Assembly: GCA_026389285.1 (NCBI GenBank)
Contig: JAPLID010000019.1
Location: 1 to 37,831, forward strand
DNA from: Cyanobacteriota bacterium
Lineage (GTDB): Bacteria > Cyanobacteriota > Cyanobacteriia > PCC-6307 > Cyanobiaceae
DNA length: 37,831 nt
Direction: 5' to 3'
Below the pieces are notes generated by a model. That model searched no databases and was not told where the DNA came from. It saw nothing but the letters and a program-made list of their open reading frames with translations. The position numbers and the translations under genes were made by a program. Positions within the stretch are counted from its first letter, which is position 1; the number at the start of each line of letters is the position of its first letter. Below are positions 24,082 to 32,002 of the stretch, piece by piece.

Positions 24082-24902
24082 TGGCAGGTCGTTTCCGGTC
24101 CGGCCTCCACCACCCGGCCTCCCAGCTGACGGCAGGCGGTTTCGAAGGCTTTCCATTCGTTCATGCCGGCGGCGATGTGTTGCTGCACGATCCGATCCAG
24201 TTTCTGGGGATCGACGCCATGGGGCAGGTCGCCATGGGCTTCGTGTTCCCGCTCCGCCCCCTTCAAGGTGCTCATGCCCTGTTCCAGGCGTCGCCGCACA
24301 TCGGCGCTGCGGCGCTGCCACCAGGGGTGGTCGATGCGGTTGAGGGCATCGAGGGCCTCCCACCAGCGGGCCTGGGCGGTGAGCTGTTCGGCGCGCTGCA
24401 ACTGCACCCGATTGCGGTTCCAGGTTTCGGTGAGTTCATCACCGAGGCTGTGGCCATCGCCGCGGGGCCCCTCGCCGAGCGGCACCAGAGCCGCCAGGGC
24501 CCCGTTGAGATCGCCGGCTTCAAAGCTGGACATCGCTTGCTGGCGCAGGGATACCTGCCATTGCTTCAGGTGTTGGCGATCGCTGGCATTGGCGACGCTG
24601 GAGTGGACCAGCTGGCGCTGCAGGCTGAGGGCTGAGTCCCATTGCTTCGCCTGCCAGAGCTGGGCGGCCCGCTGGCGCTGGCAGCGACCCCGTTCCTGGG
24701 GGGATCGCACCGGCAGTCCGCTGAGAGCTTCCAGCTGGTCGCCATAGCGCAGGCAATCATCCAGCCGGCCTGTCGCCGCCGCTCGTTCGATCCGGCTCGG
24801 AAGCTGACGTTCCCACCAGTACACGCCGCCGACGCCAATGGCGACCGAACCCAGGGTGATCGCCAGCCAGAAACGGGGGAGCCTGTGCTGGCGGAGGGCC
24901 AA
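24075..24902 (-). CDS. Membrane-anchored hypothetical protein downstream of the Hsp70-like gene
   Basis: About 275 residues with one N-terminal membrane segment (residues about 10-29, FWLAITLGSVAIGVGGVYWW) and a long soluble, helix-rich C-terminal part, probably facing the periplasm or held at the membrane. Repeated helical pairs with Trp and Leu (for example LWQAKQWDSALSLQRQLV, about 82-99) look TPR-like. The C-terminus has two cysteines that could form a disulfide. The only start consistent with the membrane helix is TTG at 24902; no ATG occurs in frame nearby, so the exact start is uncertain. It follows the Hsp70-family gene by 71 bases in the same direction and may be its co-chaperone-like partner (inference). 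Confidence 0.65.
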   Translation of the reverse strand: MALRQHRLPRFWLAITLGSVAIGVGGVYWWERQLPSRIERAAATGRLDDCLRYGDQLEALSGLPVRSPQERGRCQRQRAAQLWQAKQWDSALSLQRQLVHSSVANASDRQHLKQWQVSLRQQAMSSFEAGDLNGALAALVPLGEGPRGDGHSLGDELTETWNRNRVQLQRAEQLTAQARWWEALDALNRIDHPWWQRRSADVRRRLEQGMSTLKGAEREHEAHGDLPHGVDPQKLDRIVQQHIAAGMNEWKAFETACRQLGGRVVEAGPETTCQP

Positions 24903-24973
24903 GGTGGGGAGCCGGTGAGCGCTACATCCAGTTGTATGCAGCCGGAGGCCATCTGACCTCTGTCGGCGGACGC

Positions 24974-26581
24974 TCAGCGCACCGGTCCCAGGGCCTGGGG
25001 GCCATGGTGCCGCCCATCCAGCAGATCCTCGGCCTCCAGCATCAGGATTCCCTCGCCATTGATGGCGAAGCGCAGGCGCAGCCGATCGGTGCCGATCGGG
25101 CCGCCTGGGGCCAGGGGCAGGGCCGGTGGCGCCAGGGACCAGGGCTCCACCCGGGCGGCGCCGGCGGGCCGACGCCGCAGCAGCGGCAGCCCTGCTTCGA
25201 AGATCACTTCGCCCCGCTCCTCCGGCAGGGGTTCCCCCAGCACCAGCTCCAGTTCCGTCTGGTCGTGGCGGCTGCAGGCCAACACCAGCTCCAGGGGCGC
25301 CTCGGTGGGCCAGCTCTGGCCCGCCACAAACAGGGGATGCCAGTGATGACTGCCGCTGCGCTGATCCCAGCAGCGCAACGAGACCCCCCGGGCCAGCACG
25401 TCCCGGACGCGGACGCCGGGGGTCAGGGCCAGGGCGCCCAGGGCGACGGCCTCCACCGGCCGTTCCCCCCGCAGCGGCACGCCGGCGCAGCGCTCCTGCA
25501 GCCAGCGGCGGATCAGGGGCATGCGGCTGCTGCCCCCCACCGGCAGCACCGCATCCATGGCCGAAAGGGCCAGGCCTTCGCGGCGGGCGCCGGCCAGGAC
25601 GCTCTCCAGTAGCGCATTGAGCTGCTCCACCAGCCCATGGCTGACCAGCAACGCCTCCAGTTGCTGTCGGCTCAGCCGCAGCTCTCTGGGGGGCTGATCG
25701 CCAGGGGCCCAGATCTGGAGGGCCTCCTCGCGTTCATCGGCGGTGGCGCTCAGATCCCATTTCAGGCGTTCGGCGGCCTGGAGCAGGGAGCCGCCGGGGG
25801 GGTGGTCCGGCACCAGGTGGGCGGCGATCCAGCGGTCGATGTCGCGGCCGCCGAGGGCCAGGCCGGCCTTGGCAATCACCCGGGCCGTTCGCAGGGCCTG
25901 GCCACTGCGTTCCAGGTCGCGGCCGGCGAAGCGGAGCAGCTGGGCGATCGGTGCGGCCCGCCCTTCGCCGCCCTCCAGGGCCACCAGGGAGAGGTCGATC
26001 GTGCCGCCGCCCAGGTCCACCACCAGCACCCGGCTGCCCGGGGGCAGGCCGGCGCCGATGGCGGCGGCGGTGGGTTCATCCACCAGGGCCACGTCTGCGA
26101 CGGGCAGATCGCGGCTGACCTGCTGCAGCCAGGCCCGGTAGCCGCGATAGGTCTCGATCGGCGCGGTCAACACCAGGCGCTCGGGCTGCAGATCGGCAGG
26201 TAGGGCCTGCCAGAGACGCTGCAGCAACAGGGCTCCGGCGGCCTCCGGGCCCAGCCAGCCCCGCGCCTCGCCTGCTGCGTTGGTGCCACTGCTTCCGGCC
26301 GCATCGCTCGCCGCTCCCCCGGCTGGGTCGGCTCCGATCAGTCGTTTGAAGTCGCGGCAGAGCGCCGGACCCTGCCGTTCCAGCAGGCCCGCTTCGATCA
26401 CCTGGCGGCCGATCAGCGGCCGGGAATCCCCGGGGCCACTTAGCCAGAGCAGGCTGGGCACGACGCAGGGGGAGGCGACGCTGTAGGGGGGCAGGTCGAG
26501 TAGCCGGGCCGGTTCGCCGCTCTGCTGCCAGGCCACCACGGTGGTGCTGCTGCCCAGATCGATGGCGAGGGTGCCGGGCAT
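24974..26581 (-). CDS. Hsp70-family (DnaK-like) protein with shortened C-terminal part
   Basis: A 535-residue protein. The Hsp70/actin-fold ATPase domain is complete in signature: LAIDLGSSTTVVAW (phosphate 1, residues 5-18), CRDFKRLIG, VDEPTAAAIGAGL with VVDLGGGTIDLSLV (connect and phosphate 2, about 165-190), and LPVGGSSRMPLIRRWLQ (adenosine, about 355). After about residue 385 the substrate-binding region is short (about 150 residues) and divergent, with no helical lid. It therefore is not the housekeeping DnaK but one of the smaller cyanobacterial Hsp70 relatives. The ATG at 26581 is 88 bases from the divergent rpoZ start, so the gap holds both promoters. Target proteins are unknown. Confidence 0.85.
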   Translation of the reverse strand: MPGTLAIDLGSSTTVVAWQQSGEPARLLDLPPYSVASPCVVPSLLWLSGPGDSRPLIGRQVIEAGLLERQGPALCRDFKRLIGADPAGGAASDAAGSSGTNAAGEARGWLGPEAAGALLLQRLWQALPADLQPERLVLTAPIETYRGYRAWLQQVSRDLPVADVALVDEPTAAAIGAGLPPGSRVLVVDLGGGTIDLSLVALEGGEGRAAPIAQLLRFAGRDLERSGQALRTARVIAKAGLALGGRDIDRWIAAHLVPDHPPGGSLLQAAERLKWDLSATADEREEALQIWAPGDQPPRELRLSRQQLEALLVSHGLVEQLNALLESVLAGARREGLALSAMDAVLPVGGSSRMPLIRRWLQERCAGVPLRGERPVEAVALGALALTPGVRVRDVLARGVSLRCWDQRSGSHHWHPLFVAGQSWPTEAPLELVLACSRHDQTELELVLGEPLPEERGEVIFEAGLPLLRRRPAGAARVEPWSLAPPALPLAPGGPIGTDRLRLRFAINGEGILMLEAEDLLDGRHHGPQALGPVR

Positions 26582-26669
26582 GGAGCGGGATCTAGGGCGG
26601 TCTGCTCCGTTCTAGGGACGCCACTGGCTTAGAGTGACGGGTCAAGGATCATAGGAATCTCCGAGCAGC

Positions 26670-26900
26670 ATGCAGAGCAGCCCCGATCTCAATCCCAAGG
26701 AACTTGCCCAGCGTGCCGAGAGCCTGATTCGCCATTCCAGCAATCGCTATCTCACCACCGTGCGCATTGCCTACCGCGCTAAGCAGCGTCGTTTCGACGA
26801 TTTCGATGGTCTGCTCGACGACTCGATGATCAAGCCGGTGCAGCGGGCGATCGTCGAGCTCAGCGACGAACAGGATCAGCCGGATCTGCTGCCCGGCTGA
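26670..26900 (+). CDS. rpoZ: DNA-directed RNA polymerase omega subunit
   Basis: A 76-residue protein with the cyanobacterial omega pattern: [19 protein letters not shown], then [18 protein letters not shown]. It assists assembly of RNA polymerase around the beta' subunit and influences sigma-factor choice in cyanobacteria. The ATG has an AGGA 13 bases upstream (26653-26656). It lies ten bases before the DUF1818 gene and divergent from the Hsp70-family gene. A decayed second copy lies at 29128-29308. Confidence 0.95.
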   Translation: MQSSPDLNPKELAQRAESLIRHSSNRYLTTVRIAYRAKQRRFDDFDGLLDDSMIKPVQRAIVELSDEQDQPDLLPG

Positions 26901-26910
26901 ACGCCCAGCC

Positions 26911-27318
26911 ATGGAGGTCTGTCAGGGCGAAGGTTGGCGCCTGGTGGTGGATCTGGCCCGCCATCCCTACATCGCCCTGATCGGTGGCTCCGATTGGGCT
27001 GTGGAGCTCACACGGGATGAACTGAACATCCTCTGGCGGGCAATCCGCCGCCTGCGGCTTCAGCACGCTGCGCTGAGCGATCAGCTGATGGCCGAGGAGA
27101 GCCTGGAGCTGGATCTGGAGCTGCCGCTGGTGACGGCTGAGCCGGGAGCCAGTTTCTGGATGGCCCTGGAGGGGGATCGCCAGCACTGGAGCCTGCGTTT
27201 CGTGCTCAGCCCCGGTGCCGGTGCGCGGGCCGTTGAGGGGGGCTGGAGCGTTGCCGCCAGTGCTCCCTTCGCCGCCGCTCTGGAGGGACTGGAGGCGCGG
27301 CTGGGGCTGGTGGACTGA
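26911..27318 (+). CDS. DUF1818 family protein
   Basis: A 135-residue protein of the cyanobacterial DUF1818 family. The N-terminal G-E-G-W-R-L strand, then IALIGGSDWAVELT, WRAIRRL and FWMALEGDRQHWSLRFVL are typical. Function is unknown. It follows rpoZ by ten bases and is probably co-transcribed. It ends convergently with the kinase gene. No membrane segment or signal peptide is seen. Confidence 0.85.
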   Translation: MEVCQGEGWRLVVDLARHPYIALIGGSDWAVELTRDELNILWRAIRRLRLQHAALSDQLMAEESLELDLELPLVTAEPGASFWMALEGDRQHWSLRFVLSPGAGARAVEGGWSVAASAPFAAALEGLEARLGLVD

Positions 27319-27366
27319 GTTTCTGGTCGCTGGCGGGGGAGGTGCACCAACACCGGAGCAGCGACG

Positions 27367-27417
27367 GGCCCGACTGAGTGGAGCGGAGTTTGCTCCTAAA
27401 GCTTGAAAGGACGGGCC
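27367..27417. terminator. Candidate bidirectional terminator between convergent genes
   Basis: GGCCCG (27367-27372) pairs with CGGGCC (27412-27417), and inside it GGAGC (27380-27384) pairs with GCTCC (27392-27396) across a seven-base loop. It lies between the converging DUF1818 and kinase genes, where transcripts from both sides would end. There is no long U tract, so the assignment is tentative. Confidence 0.4.
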
Positions 27418-28290
27418 TCAGCCCAGATCCAGATCCCTCAGCACCCGCCAGGCCTCCAGCGCCGAGCCATAGCGATCCTCCGGCCGCACCTGCAACAGGG
27501 TGGCGATGAAGAGGCCGAGGGGCGGCTTCAGCTCGGCCGCCCGCTGGCTGGCCACTCCCTCCAACACCTGGCGCTCGACCACGGCCAGCGGCAGGGCGTT
27601 GCTGAGCGGGATCGAACCCCGCAGGGCCAGCAGCAGGGTGAGGCCCAGGCCATAGAGATCACAGAAAGGCGTGGGGCTGCGGGATCCCGGTTGCAGCAGT
27701 TCCGGCGGCAGATGGGCCCAGTGATCGGTTGGGCGGCTGAGCTGCACTCCTTCGCTGAGCAACACGCTGATGCCGAAGTCGGCGATCTTGAAGCAGGGGC
27801 TTTCTGCGCCGATCGCCGGCGCCTGCACTAGCACATTCACCGGTGAGAGATCGAGGTGGACGATGCCGCGGCTGTGGATGGCGTGCAGCCCCTCAAGCAG
27901 TTGCCGCGCCAGTTCGCGCACGCCTGATTCATCAAGGGGGCCATGGCGGTTGATCCAGCCTTCCAGATTGGCGTCGGCGGCTTCGAGCGCCAGGTAGAGG
28001 AGGTTGCCGCAGCTGAAGGCATCGTGCAGGCGCAGCACCTGGGGGTGGGGCACCAGGGCAAGCATCTGCTGCTCCCGTCGCCATTGCACCTCGGGACTCT
28101 CCCCCTGCATCGGCTGAGGTCGGTAGACCTTGAGGGCCAGGGGTCTGCCGAACTCGTTGCTGGCCGCATGGATCAAGGCCGATTCGGCCCGGTGCATCAA
28201 CCGGCCCACCCGGTAGATGGGCTGCTCGCCGCCGCCGAGGAGGCTGCCCTCTTCAGGCCAGATCACCGGCTCTGCCAGGTTGACGTGCAT
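27418..28290 (-). CDS. Serine/threonine protein kinase (non-RD)
   Basis: A Hanks-type kinase of about 290 residues. It has the ATP-anchoring lysine (PLALKVYRPQP, about 50), a glycine loop that is poorly conserved, the catalytic loop HLDLSPVNVL (about 146; H-L-D instead of H-R-D) and the metal-binding DFG (about 171). A P-P-E-L-L motif and the D-L-Y-G-L-G helix of subdomains VIII-IX follow. There is no membrane segment or sensor domain, so it is likely cytoplasmic. ATG at 28290 is chosen because the longer in-frame start at 28341 would run into the upstream EVE gene. It is ten bases downstream of that gene, so both form an operon. Targets are unknown. With the Arg missing it is probably not controlled by activation-loop phosphorylation. 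Confidence 0.88.
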   Translation of the reverse strand: MHVNLAEPVIWPEEGSLLGGGEQPIYRVGRLMHRAESALIHAASNEFGRPLALKVYRPQPMQGESPEVQWRREQQMLALVPHPQVLRLHDAFSCGNLLYLALEAADANLEGWINRHGPLDESGVRELARQLLEGLHAIHSRGIVHLDLSPVNVLVQAPAIGAESPCFKIADFGISVLLSEGVQLSRPTDHWAHLPPELLQPGSRSPTPFCDLYGLGLTLLLALRGSIPLSNALPLAVVERQVLEGVASQRAAELKPPLGLFIATLLQVRPEDRYGSALEAWRVLRDLDLG

Positions 28291-28300
28291 TTGTGGGACC

Positions 28301-28762
28301 TCAGGCTGACTCCCCCAGCAGCTCCAGGATGCGCAGGGCACTCGCCTCGCTCACCGGCAGGATCGACAGTCTGTTGCCGGGACGCACCACCGTCAGCTCT
28401 TCGACGCTGAACTGCTCGCGCAGGCTCTCGAGGCTGAGCATGCCGGCAAAGGATCGGCCATAGCGCAATCGCACGCAATCCCAGCGGGGGGCTTCTGGCT
28501 TGGAGGCCGGGTCGAAGTACTTGTTCGCCGGATCGAATTGGCTCGGATCGACGATGCCGGTTTCGATCACTTCCATCAACCCGACAATGCCGGGTGGCTT
28601 GGCATTGGAGTGATAAAAGAAGGCCCGATCACCCACGGCCATGCTGCGCATGAAGTTGCGCGCCTGGTAGTTGCGGATACCATCCCACAGGGTTGTGCCC
28701 TCTTGCTGCAAGTGATGGATGCCGTAGACCTCCGGCTCGCTTTTCATTAGCCACCAGGTCAT
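28301..28762 (-). CDS. EVE domain-containing protein
   Basis: A 153-residue protein made almost entirely of one EVE domain, a PUA-related fold that reads modified bases in RNA or DNA. Signatures are MTWWLMKSEPEVYGI at the start, DGIRNYQARNFMRSM, GDRAFFYHSN and GIVGLMEVIETG. ATG at 28762 gives the canonical start; a longer in-frame ATG at 28810 adds 16 unlike residues. It precedes the kinase by ten bases. EVE proteins occur alone in many bacteria as well as in restriction systems; no methylase or nuclease partner is visible here. Confidence 0.9.
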   Translation of the reverse strand: MTWWLMKSEPEVYGIHHLQQEGTTLWDGIRNYQARNFMRSMAVGDRAFFYHSNAKPPGIVGLMEVIETGIVDPSQFDPANKYFDPASKPEAPRWDCVRLRYGRSFAGMLSLESLREQFSVEELTVVRPGNRLSILPVSEASALRILELLGESA

Positions 28763-29457
28763 GGGAGTGGGGGGAGAGGAGGGGTGCGCCAACGATGGGT
28801 GTATCGCCATAGGTCAGACGCTAGCCAATGATCAAGCCCGAAACATTACCCAATCAAGAATAAAGCACAAACCTAAGCAAGGTGCCCACCGAGCAGTTGA
28901 AGCAATTAACTTAATTTGCCATCAAAGCAGACGCGGCTACCACTGAAAGAGCATCAGTACCAGGGCAAAGGAGCCGAAGCGGATTCTGGCCAGCCATTAA
29001 CCGACACAGATTCTTAGGGCATTATCTTGCGATTATGAAGGGGTGAAGCAGCTAAAGATTAAAGATCACGATTGAGAGGTCAGAACGCCCTACTCAACCC
29101 ATGTATTGGGAGTGATCAGATCCACAGCAAGAGCCTGAGATCGGAATGCACTAACCAGCAGCGCCTAACTTTCCACGGTCCGCACCGCTTGATGGAACAG
29201 GCATTGATTCTGCGATTCCGAACGGACGATCCTATGATCAAATAAGAGTGGGGAGCGATCTTCGAGCTCAGCAACGAATAGGAGCAAGAGCATCTGCTGC
29301 ATCCCTGAGGGCCGATCCCGCCACGACGATCATGCTGCCTGCCCATCCGAGAGCTATGCAGCTCCAGGAAGATAAAAGCTGGCAGTGGCTTGGTCGCTTG
29401 CTCTGATCAAGTATGAGGAGCTGCCTGAGGCAGTCCAGAAACGGCTCAGGGCGATGT
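28763..29457. other. Non-coding accessory junction
   Basis: Nearly 700 bases without an intact gene, lower in GC than the block to its left. The only recognisable content is the decayed rpoZ copy at 29128-29308. Further right, around 29408-29470, a short plus-strand frame reads LIKYEELPEAVQKRLRAMF, which could be another gene scrap, but I could not name it. Confidence 0.5.
29128..29308 (+). pseudogene. Decayed duplicate of rpoZ
   Basis: Bases 29225-29308 align without gaps to the last 28 codons of the intact rpoZ at 26670-26900. I count 60 of 84 identical bases by eye, and the stop codon is in the same place. The copy has two in-frame stops (TAA and TAG) and reads DDPMIK, a stop, then EWGAIFELSNE, a stop and EQEHLLHP. 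Upstream the match continues with small gaps: AGAGCCTGA near 29130, GTCCGCACCGC near 29178 (against GTGCGCATTGC) and a short deletion before GACGAT. The first third of the gene is barely recognisable. It cannot make omega. It either is an old duplication or the scar of an insertion or recombination joined to a second rpoZ locus. Confidence 0.75.
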
Positions 29458-30180
29458 TCAGCAGCGCCGCGCGATCAGCCGATGAGTCTGCGCCAGCAGA
29501 TCGCTGGACTGGTGACCAAGGTCCATCATCCTAGTCATCTGGGCTTCAAAGCCCGTTGCGTCGATGAAGTCGAAGTCGTTGATCTCAATGCTGCAATTTT
29601 GAAGCCCGGTAACGGCTTGACGGTAAGCCGATGTTGGGTGGCGGTTGAAGCATGCGGGATTGAACATGTAATTGAGATGGTGTATCATATCGATGCCGTC
29701 TTCGGCATCGATATGATTAGACTGGCAGAATCCCAACAGCGACGCGGGATCGGGATGCTGAAGGTGGATCCATGGATGCTCTCTGAACATCGGTTTATGG
29801 TGGCCGTAGGGTGAACACCATAACGGTGATGATACGCTCCATAGAAGCCCACCAGGTCGCAATACATCCAGCATCGCTTGCCAGCCAAGTTGGAGATACT
29901 GGATGTGCTCGAAAGTCGCAAAAGAGTAGGCGATGTCGAAGCAGTTACCTATAATTAAATCTTTGGTAATATCCGCTTGGATGACAAGAGTATTGGCGAT
30001 GCAAGGAAAACTTTCGGCATGAATATCGATATCAATCCCAACAATCAAAGGTTCGGGACCGAGGCGATTACGCAGTGCAACCATATCGGCGCCTTCCCCG
30101 CTCCCGACCACAAGTACGCGCTTGATGTTGCTCCCTCCTACATAAGCCAAGGCTTGGTCAACGTTGATTTGGTTGAACAT
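29458..30180 (-). CDS. SAM-dependent methyltransferase
   Basis: A 240-residue class I methyltransferase. Motif I is VLVVGSGEGADM (about 21-32), acidic motif II VGIDIDIHA, and motif IV/post region FDIAYSFATFEHIQYLQLGW with LRPGGLLWSVSSP. The C-terminal third (from about residue 120) is specific to this protein and contains several His residues. Last gene of the minus-strand cluster, 14 bases after the glycosyltransferase. The substrate is unknown; its neighbours suggest methylation of a sugar in a surface glycan. The region is AT-richer than the flanking housekeeping genes. Confidence 0.83.
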   Translation of the reverse strand: MFNQINVDQALAYVGGSNIKRVLVVGSGEGADMVALRNRLGPEPLIVGIDIDIHAESFPCIANTLVIQADITKDLIIGNCFDIAYSFATFEHIQYLQLGWQAMLDVLRPGGLLWSVSSPLWCSPYGHHKPMFREHPWIHLQHPDPASLLGFCQSNHIDAEDGIDMIHHLNYMFNPACFNRHPTSAYRQAVTGLQNCSIEINDFDFIDATGFEAQMTRMMDLGHQSSDLLAQTHRLIARRC

Positions 30181-30194
30181 GGATTCAGGGTGGG

Positions 30195-30947
30195 TCAGAG
30201 ATGGTGGAGGCCAAAACGCTGGTGCAGTAATCGCGTCTCCTGAAAGGAAACGCGATTGGTTTCAATCAATGAAAGATTGGCGAGATTGCCGCCATGGATT
30301 ACCGAAGACCACATTGGATAATAAGACCGTGGGAAGATCTGATGGCGAGCATGTTCCATGATTTCAGTGTGCATTCGGAAGAAGATTGTTTGCGCTTCGT
30401 GGGCGCTACTAATCTTCTCATAGAGGGAGAGGAAGGGGTTGTTAGGGTAGGACGAGTGATAGTACTTATCTTCGTCTGGCATGTAGTTGCAGCCGCTGCA
30501 GAAGCTTGCGATTGCGTTGCCGGATTCGGGAAAATGCTGGTTGCGAAGCACATCAAAGAAGTCCGCAGATACAAGATCATCGGCGTCAAGATTCGTGGTC
30601 ACGACTCTGGCGGGGTACTCAATGTTCTTGCAAGCGAGCATCGTGCTGAGCCCAAGACCTATGCCGATGTAAGGCGCAAAGACGTAGTTGCAGCCTGTGC
30701 GACTGAGAATGGGTTTCAGCCGCTCGCTAATCTGCTCATGCTTGGAGCCGATAAGAATTACCCAGTAGTCTGGCTTGACATAGCAGTTGGCGATGCTCCG
30801 AGCAGTATAGATTTCGAATAGTGATAAGCGCTCGTCTATCCAGCGCTCGTATTCATCTATCGATCTAGTTTTCCAGATCGGATGAGGCCAGCTAAATCTT
30901 GTTGCAAGGACGAGGATTGGATGGGGTTTTGCTAGTGTTATGATCAT
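30195..30947 (-). CDS. Putative rhamnosyltransferase-family glycosyltransferase
   Basis: A 250-residue protein resembling the family annotated as putative rhamnosyl transferases. Typical elements are a first strand with VLATRFSWP, the E-x-x-x-W-I-D-E-R-L-S-L-F-E segment, DYWVILIGS and the metal/nucleotide site VTTNLDADDLVSADFFDVL, a D-x-D motif (about 117-135). The reaction is likely transfer of rhamnose or another sugar, using a GT-A fold. The start is ATG at 30947, with the next upstream gene ending 46 bases away. It belongs to the cluster of methyltransferases around it. Confidence 0.72.
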   Translation of the reverse strand: MIITLAKPHPILVLATRFSWPHPIWKTRSIDEYERWIDERLSLFEIYTARSIANCYVKPDYWVILIGSKHEQISERLKPILSRTGCNYVFAPYIGIGLGLSTMLACKNIEYPARVVTTNLDADDLVSADFFDVLRNQHFPESGNAIASFCSGCNYMPDEDKYYHSSYPNNPFLSLYEKISSAHEAQTIFFRMHTEIMEHARHQIFPRSYYPMWSSVIHGGNLANLSLIETNRVSFQETRLLHQRFGLHHL

Positions 30948-30993
30948 AAATTCGCATTTTGGTGTTACTATAGGCTCGCAATGAAGTGATCAC

Positions 30994-31800
30994 TTAGTGG
31001 CCTTCAATAAAATGATTGATGGGTCTTGGATAGTAGTGAGCGCGTGGTGGTAGCGACTCTGGAGCAGGGGCATAGCCAGGCTTGTAAATAGCGATGCTCA
31101 TCAGATTGAACTGCCTCGCACCAGTATCGCCAAGCTCATCAAGTTTACGCTTTTCTAAAATCCATTCGTCGAAACTGCGATTCGGATCGTAGGGATCATT
31201 GAAGCCGACTGCGGCGACTGCAGGATAATAAAGAGCCCAGGCCGACTTGGTGATCTCGCGAAGACTTATTTGGTACTTGTAATTGCCGACAGACTCGTAA
31301 TCGTCGCAAAACGTATTTCCCCCTATGAAGGGAGAGGCTGTTCCATGCATTACATCGTATGGCTCTATTAGTAAAATTGCTTTCTTGGCAACCCTTAACA
31401 TCTCATACAGGCCTAGCATAGGTCGAGGCCAGTGATGAAAGGCTTCTTTTGCGATCACGCAGTCAATCTCAGCATCGCCAAATGGCAAATCCTCGACATC
31501 CGCTGAAATCACAGAATCGACCCATCCATAGGTCACTGCATCCTGGATACCTTCTGCATAGAGATCACTAGCAATGCACTTGGAATGGGGAAACTTGCGC
31601 TTAAAGTAGCCAGCATCTCTAGCAAGATTATCGCCTACACTGAGAATTGACAATGGCTGCAAGTGGTCAAGCAAGCCATCACTTGATGAGAGCATCTCGT
31701 AATGGCGTTTGGTATCTGGGTGTTCTGGATCAAAGGCTCCAGCCCAGAAAGTTGAAGAGTATTCCTTGTGCAATAGCTTGCTTTTGGTAGCAAAATCCAC
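30994..31800 (-). CDS. SAM-dependent methyltransferase
   Basis: A 268-residue class I methyltransferase. Motif I is degenerate (LSILSVGDNLARDAGYF, about 50-66), motif II is CIASDLYAEG, and the central strand with VISADVEDLPFGDAEIDCVI followed by KEAFHHWPRPMLGLYEMLRV is typical of the Methyltransf_11 group. GTG at 31800 is the start. The C-terminus is long for the family and may bind the acceptor. It lies 202 bases downstream of the next methyltransferase gene. Substrate unknown. Confidence 0.8.
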   Translation of the reverse strand: MDFATKSKLLHKEYSSTFWAGAFDPEHPDTKRHYEMLSSSDGLLDHLQPLSILSVGDNLARDAGYFKRKFPHSKCIASDLYAEGIQDAVTYGWVDSVISADVEDLPFGDAEIDCVIAKEAFHHWPRPMLGLYEMLRVAKKAILLIEPYDVMHGTASPFIGGNTFCDDYESVGNYKYQISLREITKSAWALYYPAVAAVGFNDPYDPNRSFDEWILEKRKLDELGDTGARQFNLMSIAIYKPGYAPAPESLPPRAHYYPRPINHFIEGH

Positions 31801-32002
31801 AGCTTCCTCGAAAATGCAGAGATAAGTAGCTTAATGGCATCTCGGAAAATTGCCATTTGCGCACCATGGCCGGCCAGGCAGGCCGGGTCAGTGGTCACAC
31901 GGGATCTAGCTCTGAGATGAGAGAGGGGACGGGTGTTTTTCGAGATGCACTTGAAATGTTTCTACTACGGCTCCGAAAGGAGCTGGCAAGGTTGCAATGA
32001 GA

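Noticed and set aside
29116..29346. Small minus-strand frame of 76 codons
   Set aside because: It covers the decayed rpoZ copy on the opposite strand and shows no protein-like features.
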